Assembly: GCA_031213475.1 (NCBI GenBank)
Contig: JARUPZ010000034.1
Span: forward strand, 5,463,680 to 5,527,679
Source: Nereocystis luetkeana
Taxonomy: Eukaryota > Sar > Phaeophyceae > Laminariales > Laminariaceae
Reading direction: 5' to 3'
DNA length: 64,000 nucleotides
Position 1 is the stretch's first letter; the number at the start of each line of letters is the position of its first letter. The position numbers and the translations under genes were made by a program. The notes under the pieces are model-generated. The model saw nothing but the letters and a program-made list of their open reading frames with translations. It ran no database searches and was not told the origin of the DNA. Positions 47,401-56,400 of the stretch are shown here, piece after piece.

Positions 47401-50400
47401 TAAGGTGCTTTCCCTACCTCAGTAATGAGGCTAGAAGAGGCACATCCTGGTGGGATCGAGGTACGGGCGTATAAACCCAACCCAACCCCCTAACCCTAAT
47501 CCTTACCCTGACCCCAAACGGGCCAGAAACAGGCCAGAAACGTTCCTGCGCCGAGTCTACCGGATACGCCATTTATTTTATCGATACTGTTCGCTTCTAC
47601 CCTAAAGGTGTAGCACACAAGTGTTTCAGGAGGCTCTTCACTTGAATATAGCATAGGATCTCCATAGCTCAACTAAAAATATGACCTTTGAGAAAATGGT
47701 TTGGCTTCAAACCAGCGAACATTCCTCTCACGGCCAAGGTATATATATATCTATCGAAAAATGTTGCGACACACATGGGCTGAGGATCTCCGTAAGCAAA
47801 CAAAACAAAAACCGGATCGGCGAAACGTACAACCGTTCTATCGCAGCTCGCGTCTGAAAAACGTCGTAGCAAGAGTCCCCACGTTTCGGGGAAGAGGTGA
47901 TCGGAAACGTGAGCTTCGATAGGGGGGGGGTCAGGTAGCATCTGATATTTTCTGAGGGTCCTCGCTGACAGAGGAGATTCACACCCTCCCCTTCAACGCG
48001 CTTCTGGTTGGTTGGATTACCACTCTGAACGGAAAATATGAGGCCCGTTTGGATGTTAATATTAATATAAAGACGCGTTCTACGATAGAGGTCTAGCACA
48101 TTTCCGCTAAAATGTTTTTCTGAAGGACGGGGTTCCTTGACCAAAACTCGTCGGAATATCAGTCTTGTTTCGAAAAATGACGCTTTCGTATACATGGGCC
48201 ATGGGAGAATTCATCGGGATGCAATTTAATTTTGCTGAAGCCAGTTTTGGGGTGAGATATGGAGCCCGTTGAGTCAGGAGCCTCAGAAACGTTAGGGTGA
48301 ACCTCTACCGTGGCATGCCTCACCGAACGTGCTTGTTGTTTTCGCCCGGCGCGGTGTATAAGGACGGCTCGATACACAATCGCATGGGCTGCGTGCGCAC
48401 TGTAGGCGCACATTCGTCGAAAGCTTTAGTAATGATAAAACAAAAACACGTGACGGGTTCCAAACACGCTTTTGATAGGGGTCTCCGGGCAGTTGAAGAG
48501 AGCGACCGCCAGTGATGAACGGTTTGACTCGAAAGTGTTAACCGCGCCATATAGCGCTAATCTGAATGTTTCCTAGTAGAACCGGTTCCGCAGTGGTGCG
48601 TGGGGGGGGGGGGGGGGGGGGCGATCATTTCTTGCTTGTCTATGTCATTTGAATAGTGACCACGCATTCCTTCCGAGACACCTCCAACAATTGCGCGCTC
48701 ATTACGTTGTTTCCATATATTACATAGAAACGTTTTGCTGTTATTATCCCCTTCATGTTTGGCCGCCTGCGGTCACCATCTATCTCCTAGGATGGCGATC
48801 GCTTTCTCGCTGCTATCTAGTGTGTCAAACTCCTCCATGTCACATTAGTGTATTTCCCTCATCTCCTCTTCTAACACATCCCGTTCCTCATTATATATTT
48901 CACATTCTCCTACTATGTGAGTTCTACTCTCTATCGCTTTGCCACACGGGCACATCGGTGCATCTATTTCCTCTTCCTCCCGGCTACTGCTATACCTCTT
49001 TCTTCTTTCTGGCAGGTCCAGGTCACCTACACAAAATCTCAGTCCCAGCGTTTTCGCGAAGTCCATTGGGTCGTGCAAATACGTGTTCATTCCTATTCCT
49101 TCCCTCAATCCCCCGTATATCTCCGAGTGTTTGGCCGATTCCACCTTGTTCCTTAGCGCTAGCCTTTCCCTTCTTTCTGTCCTTTTTTCTACTTCTGCAT
49201 TATACCTCCCAAACTTCCCGGCGGGCATCACCTCTTCTTGGTTTCCCCCGATACCCTTCCATACTTTCTAAACTACGCTATCCCACCTTATTCCAGCTCG
49301 CCCTTTTGCTACTCTCTTCCGTACAGCTCCTATGGCCGGCAGCCTCTTTTTTGGCAGGTCCCTTACTCTATATTGCCATTTCAACTTTCTCATATCTCTA
49401 TTTATCTTGAGTGGGTGCATTCCCAGTTCTGCTCTTAATACTGATTTGTTAGTCGTACTCGAGCATCTTGGGATTTTTTTAGCTGCTGTCATCTGTACTG
49501 TTTCACGAGCTCCGCGTTCTCCTCCCATGCTTCTCCTGCATATTCTAGCTTTGGTACTGTCACTTTCATCAGGATACATCTGTTCATCCCACTTTCCAGG
49601 TGCGAGTCAGTTAGGATGGCATCCATCTCGCCTACGTGTGCTTCACCCTTTCCTATTACTTTTGCTATAGGTGTACCCCAAGAGCAGTCGTTCGATATCT
49701 CTACGCCGATGTACGTATACTTGGCTATGATCGGCAATTCATCTTCCCCCTACTTCCAACTGAAATTTACCGGGTTCACCTTATCTTCGCTACAAACAAC
49801 TGCCGCGCATTTCTTGACTCGGGGGGGGGGCGGGGCGGGGGGTACGTGCAGTATATATTATAACAAGTTAACCAGTAAAAAAACTGTCCTAACTCACCGC
49901 CGTCAATCTTGGAAGAATTGTCGACAAAAGACGTGTTCCCGGAAGTAACCACCTTTGATTCTCTCCGGGCGAAGATCACGCCTGATCCATGAATGAGCAG
50001 ACGGAGTTTGTATATCACATCAGGCGGTTGGTATATAGGAAGGGGGGGGGGGGTACTCATGTCATGCATGGCCGCAGCCGTGGGTCCTCGCACATCCGTA
50101 CAACGCCGAGACGGAGATGTTATGGGCGGTGGCACGTGGAGGGGGGTGTGCTGCTGTCGTGCATTATCGTAGTCGTATGACCAAAGACCGCCGCCGCCCT
50201 ACAATGCCGGGGCAGAGCTCAGATGTTGCTTGGGCCGAGCGCAAAGCGCCTTGAGGTGTTCGGCGGGTCGCATGGAGGGTTTGAGCCGTGTCCGGGGTGA
50301 TATTATATGGGGAGTTGCAAATGGGATGAGTTGTATATATATGGGTGTTGGAACATGTGTGGAGGCATCTGGAGGCATCTGGAGGGGTTGGTACACGGGA

Positions 50401-53400
50401 GGTGGTATCGTGATTAGGGGGGTGGCACGTGGGGAGGTGGTTTATCGAGAGGGGTGGTATTGACATTTACGCATGGCAATTAATTACTAGGTGTCGCGCA
50501 GGGGGGACGTTTGACCTTTGACCAACGCCATTTATATACTGCAGGGGGGCGAAGAGGAGTAGGGTGTCGGCATTCGTGCACGGCAATACTTGGGGGAGGG
50601 GGGAGGGGGGAGCGGAAGAGAGGGGACGGGGTTGTGTAAGTCTCCTTCGATATAGTGAAGGAAGCCTAAGGATATGCAGGAAAGCTCTTCTACAATTGTC
50701 ATTTTTGAGAACGGGGGGTCTGTTGTACACACTATTCAAGAAATTCAACGTTAGGACTCGCGATTTTATTTAATATTCCAGTGTATCTCAGCCTTAGTTT
50801 CGCTTCGTATTAGTTTCCCGTCTTCTTGTGTATCTCTGAAAGCTCGCTTTGTTTTGTTGGTATTAATTACTGTAGTTGTGGTTTACTGTGGCTGCCTTAC
50901 CGGCCGTCCGAGACAGGCCCTGGGGGCATTTGGAGCGGAACAGTGCTGCGATGGTAGCTGGAGGACGGGGGGGAGGTGTGGGCAGATAGATGTGACTGAG
51001 CGGCAATCTCCGCCATCGTGCTGGATCATGAGCGTGGGGATCTATGCACGTCTAGCTCTCTTACGCTACCACTCACTGCTGCCCGGTTCGTTTCGCGACC
51101 AAAGGCAGGCAGAAACGGCGGCAGCAGCAACAACAACAACAAGAACACCCTCAGATGACGCGTTCTACGATAGGGATAGCACAATTCCGGTATTTTTATT
51201 CTGGATAACGTGGCTCCTTAACCCAAAAGCCTCGGAATGCCAATCTTGTTAAAAATAAAATGACGTTTTTGTTTATACTCGGGCCATGGGATTATTCATC
51301 GGGATGCACTTTGAGCTTGGGCGAGGCGTGGAGCTTCTCAAGTGAGGATCCTCAGAAAAATAAGGGCGAACCTCGGCTATCGTAGAACACCTTCAGATGG
51401 CAGTCGGAAAGGGATCGGAGAGGGGGGGGAACAGGGGTGTGCTTCCTTCCATACCGAAACCTACCAGATACATGCTCCACAAAATTTATAACCATTGCCG
51501 ACGGGAACTGAATGAACCAGATTTGTCAGACGTCTGTGCCGAGTGAGTGACCTTAGAGACCCTGTTCGTGCAAGCAAGCAGCCACGGAATCGAAAAAGAT
51601 ATTTTCACGACGAGGCCTAAGTTTTATGCGTTTTTTTATCACTTGAGGACCTCTGCACTATTACTACGTAATCAAGGCGTCACTACAGTATTAGTAGTAC
51701 TATCAGTAGGTCATTTTTTAATAGTACGACTAGTAAGTCACTCTGTAGTACTATCAGCAAGTATTCACTACTACTACTCGTATCGGTAAGCCACTGGTAC
51801 TATTAGAAAACAACTAGTACTACTATTACTGGGAACCATAGTTAATAGGACCACACGTTGATATAAAAATTGTTTAAATATATAGGTTTTTATGTATACG
51901 GTAGGTCCTATTAACTATCGCCCCCCGTAGTAGTGAGTCACTAGTACTACAGTATCAGTAAGCAACTAATACTATTAGTAAGTCATAGAGGGAAGTAGAT
52001 ATAGAAGGTAGATACACCTGGTCCATAGGTAGGTTTCCTTTGCTTCCGGGGATTTCTTCTTTCAGGAATGTTTTGAGTGATCAACGTTGAAGCCCTTGCT
52101 GGACATTGTCGGGTGATGAACACAACAATAAAAATATATAGTAAGTCACTACGAGCATTACCGTAGCATCTCACCAGGAAAAACGGTTTCGGAGAAAGGT
52201 GAAGTATCAACCCGACGAAGTATCCCAAAGCCGACAGTGTGTATTTCAGGAATCGTAATGTAAAACACTATTATTGATGATGATATTCCAACGATATTAG
52301 CCAGGCCAATCAGAAACATTTCACCAAAAACGTGTTGCATGCCCCTCTATCGTAGCTCGCGCCACATGTACCACTATGTACCAAAATATAAGTACCTTTT
52401 GCATAATAGCATTCAATTCAAACCAACTTTATGTTTTGGGGCTTCGTCGAATCGAGGGGGACGATAATCAACAGAGCCGTTTCACCTCATCAGCACACAA
52501 TTATAAGAGGTAAGAAAAATAATTGCCACCAATCGCTGCATATGACTAGAAGCTCAGGGAGCAGATACATCGTGTGTCTCAAGAACTCCCTGCTGATTTA
52601 ACACCAACGTCGGCAATGATTTTCTCCTGCGTACATCTCGTACTCGCTACTGTACGCACCCTAAATCCCAGCACTCGTAGTAAAGTAGCAAAACACGCCT
52701 AATAAATAAACTCGAACCCCCCACCTCCGTTGAAGCCCGAGTTGTTGTCCGTGAACCCGGTGGTCCCGCCGATCTCGATAGAGCAATTATTTTCGGCGTA
52801 GATAGCACCTGCTAACCGCGCGGAAACCCGCCACCGGCAGTCATTCATGATAGGTGATGCATGGGGTGGACCCAACGATTTCTGGCACTCTTCAGATACA
52901 CCGTTCTGTCCCGCGAGATGAGAGGATCGTTTGGAACGATCGTTATCATCGTGAAAAAAAATGCCCTTATTATTGTGTAGCGGGCCAGCGTGTGCTATGC
53001 TACGGACTGGTTTGGTGCTCCGTATGCGACGGACTGGGCTGGTGCTCCGTGTGATTGGGGGGGTCGCTTTTGCGTCGTCCCGTGAATTTTCAGACCTCAA
53101 GAAGAGCCACTCGTCCGAGCGACGATCGGTTCTATTTCATGGCCAGTCATCACAAGTCTCTTGTCTTCATCCTGTTTCCCCCCCGCGGCTCGGCATGCAA
53201 CAACACCCTGTATGGGGTTATTTGCTGTACTTTGCGACAAGAAAAAAATACGTACATGGTGTACCAGGGTTTATGCTTGCGTCCGAGTTCGAGTGGAGCT
53301 TCGTACAGCGCCACGCCCGAGTGCCGTAACTGCGGTGGTGGTAGGGAAAATGAAGACGGGGGTACCCGGCCCCCTACCGTGATACCAGCCTCGGTATACA

Positions 53401-56400
53401 ACGGATAACTAGAAATTAAAGAAATTATATTCCCAGTGACATTAGGCAGTCCCCCAGTTGACTCTTTTAGGACTGCAGTCCCGTTTTGGGGGCATACTAC
53501 TTGGAATGTGAGTGGGCTATCTCCCAGACGAGACCGCAGCACAAAAAGGGTTAAGGAGCCACGGCAGCAGCACTGCTGCAGTCGGAATTGATTTCGTCAA
53601 AAATGAGCTGCTACTCCTGTCGTACGCACCCGCCGTGAGATCGGTCGTTACGCACCAAATAATCAAATCAACCAAGACCACCTTTTTTTGGCGATGTTCG
53701 GGCCATTCGACCGAGCGGCCTAAGCGCGGCAGTGCAAATTTAGGCACCCACGGTAGCACCAAACCAACCTGGCCGTAGCCTAAATCCTGAGAACCCACCT
53801 CCTTGGAACAGTGCGTAGTTTCCCGACACCGTAGTAGCCCCGCCGCTGAAGGTGACCTCGGAGTCTCCGTCCAAGTAGAGCGCGCCTTGCCGCACAGATT
53901 TCGTCCGAGCCCATTCGTGTTTTATTTTTTAGAAAACAAGTGCGTGGAAACGTTAACGCTCGGGATACTGTCGGAGCGAGTACGGGCCGCTGGCTACGTA
54001 GCACCCCTGGAATTTAGCCGGGAGGGAGGCAGTAGTACCGATATCATCGCCGACACTGTCGTTACCGAGATCTTTCTGCAAACGGGCTGTCATCCGGTAT
54101 ATATATATATTGACAACCCTTTTCCCGCTCAGGAAAATTCGAGCTTCGGAACCCCTGCATGGGACTCAACGCTCTTTGCTGTACGTCTCGTATGTAACCT
54201 TTGGTTGTTCATGCACCCTGTGGATCGCTCATGCGCCCTGGATCGCCTAAACTTATCTACTGCGCCCACCTCCGTTTCTTGCGCTGTTGCCCTCGAACAC
54301 CCTCCCACAATCTTGTGCCACGACCGTTGAATTCTTGCTCGCGTACACGGCACCTGGAGCGAGGCCAGTTGGAAGGAACGCGCGCGAGAAACGCTGTAAA
54401 TGTCGGTCACCAGAACTGCTGTGGCTCTTTGAGATGTCGTGGTAGAGCAGTCACGACGGCGCGTTCCCTGCACCACACACATGTGAGGCGGTGTATGGTC
54501 GTTCTGATTCCGACATTTGGCCATCAAGTCTTGCCATCCGGCAGACGCGTAGCATGAACTTCAATCAATGCTGATAACTCATGAGCACTCAGGAAATAAT
54601 ATTACTAAAGTCGGAAATTAAAATAAGCCTATGCACAAAGTCTGTTTTCTGTTGTTTGCCATTTGCGCAGCATACTACTCGATGAGGTGCGTTGGGTCCA
54701 CGCTAGGGTAGGGATGCGCCTAACATTTTCGGAGGCCCCTCACTTGACGAGCTACTATTAGCAAGTCACTAAACGACCTGTAAGGAAAGCGTACGCCTAA
54801 CCTGACGAACAATCGCACGGCCTGCTGTACAGTAGTAGGTATAAACGAAAATTAGTGGAAAACATAATCACCAGTAGATTCCAACATGAATGGGTTAACC
54901 CCCTGAGGACTGCAGCCCCGTTTTGGGGACAAACTACTTTATAATTTGACTGCTTTGTCTCCACGATGGGAATGCGGTGCCAAAGGGGTTAAGGAGCCTC
55001 GGCAGTCAGAAACGTTTTATAAACAAAAAGTACCTCTATTGTTTCACGCTCCGTCGACAGTTCCGGAAAATGCGCACACGCTGTTCACGGAGCAGGCAAA
55101 AAACACGTCAGTTCGTCTGCGACCTCGAGCAGGCACAACTTTCTCGTGCCAGATGCGACGACGCTGCGAGGTACGTTATACCCTCGACCAGGCCAAAATG
55201 TCAGGGGGGTTTACGCTATCATCGCTCTTGGCAGCGCGGTGTACCGGGTGGCGTAGCACCGAAGGACAACCCCGGCATCGATGAAAAAACTGGTTTTGCG
55301 TACCAGCGGTCGTGCGGGAGTACAGCGTAGTTTCGGCTACTTTCCATTTCAAATTTGAGCATCGCTTTATCAGGAAACGGGGCGCGCTACTCTAGGGTCG
55401 CACGCTCAAGCCCGAACCTTTCCCGCGGGCGGCGGGCTCACCAAAACCTCTAGATCCGATGGGCGCATAGTGGGTGTTTGTTTGTTTTTTTTTTCCAATA
55501 ATGTTATTTACGCGCCGAGCCCATCTGGGACTGTGAGAAGGCTCTAGCCCACACTTTTTCTCAAAGTCCGTTTCATGGGCGAGGTGCACCAATCTGTGTC
55601 TGAGGTTCCTCGCTTGACCCCAACCAGCCCTATGCCTCACCCAAGAGATGGAATTTTAATACATTGAGAGTGCGATGGTTGATAAATAACCCGATTGCCT
55701 ATGCGTACTTAAAATACTAAAATCGCCAAAAAAAAAAAAGAAGAACGTTCCGACGATTCAGGATCAAGGAGGCCCCGTCACTCAGAAAATGTTTCAGCCC
55801 AAAACCTGCCACCTCCTTCGTAGCACGCGTCGAAAGTTCCGTTGTGTGGGCGAGGCATAAATAGTTCCTTTGTGGGCGAGGACCGTCAGTAGTAGGTACA
55901 CGTGTTAGTATGAGTCAACCCACGGTAGGGGTTGCACTTCTTGGGCTGAATGTTTCTGACCAATTGAGATTCCTTGAGTGAGGAAATACCGGTTGGGATG
56001 AAACGTGTACTGGTGCATTCGTCTTAGGACTAGCGCATACAAGTGCCGGTCGGGTGGCACGAACATTGTTTTTCCAAGTATTGTATCGGGTGAGATATTG
56101 AGCTCCGATTGTGAGGGGCTCAGGAACTTCTGGTGCACCCTTACCGTGGGATGGCTCATGAGTTCAATTTCGAACGGGATGTGTATGTAGTCGATAGCCG
56201 AACGGCTAAGGCAAGCGACACATGAGAACGCCCCCGCCCCCGTAACATTTCTCTCCAAGCTTTTCAAGGTTAAACCTCGTTGAGGGGCAGCTGCTTCACT
56301 TCGAACGGGAGCACCTCCCCGGTAGCCGTTGCGGCTCATTTTCTGAGCCCCCCCCACACGAGGAGCTCACCCGAGGCGTGGCTTCGAAGAAATTTCGTTT

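Noticed and set aside
48649-49410. 253-codon plus-strand frame
   Set aside because: It is the antisense shadow of the LINE reverse-transcriptase C terminus, whose minus-strand motifs are clear.
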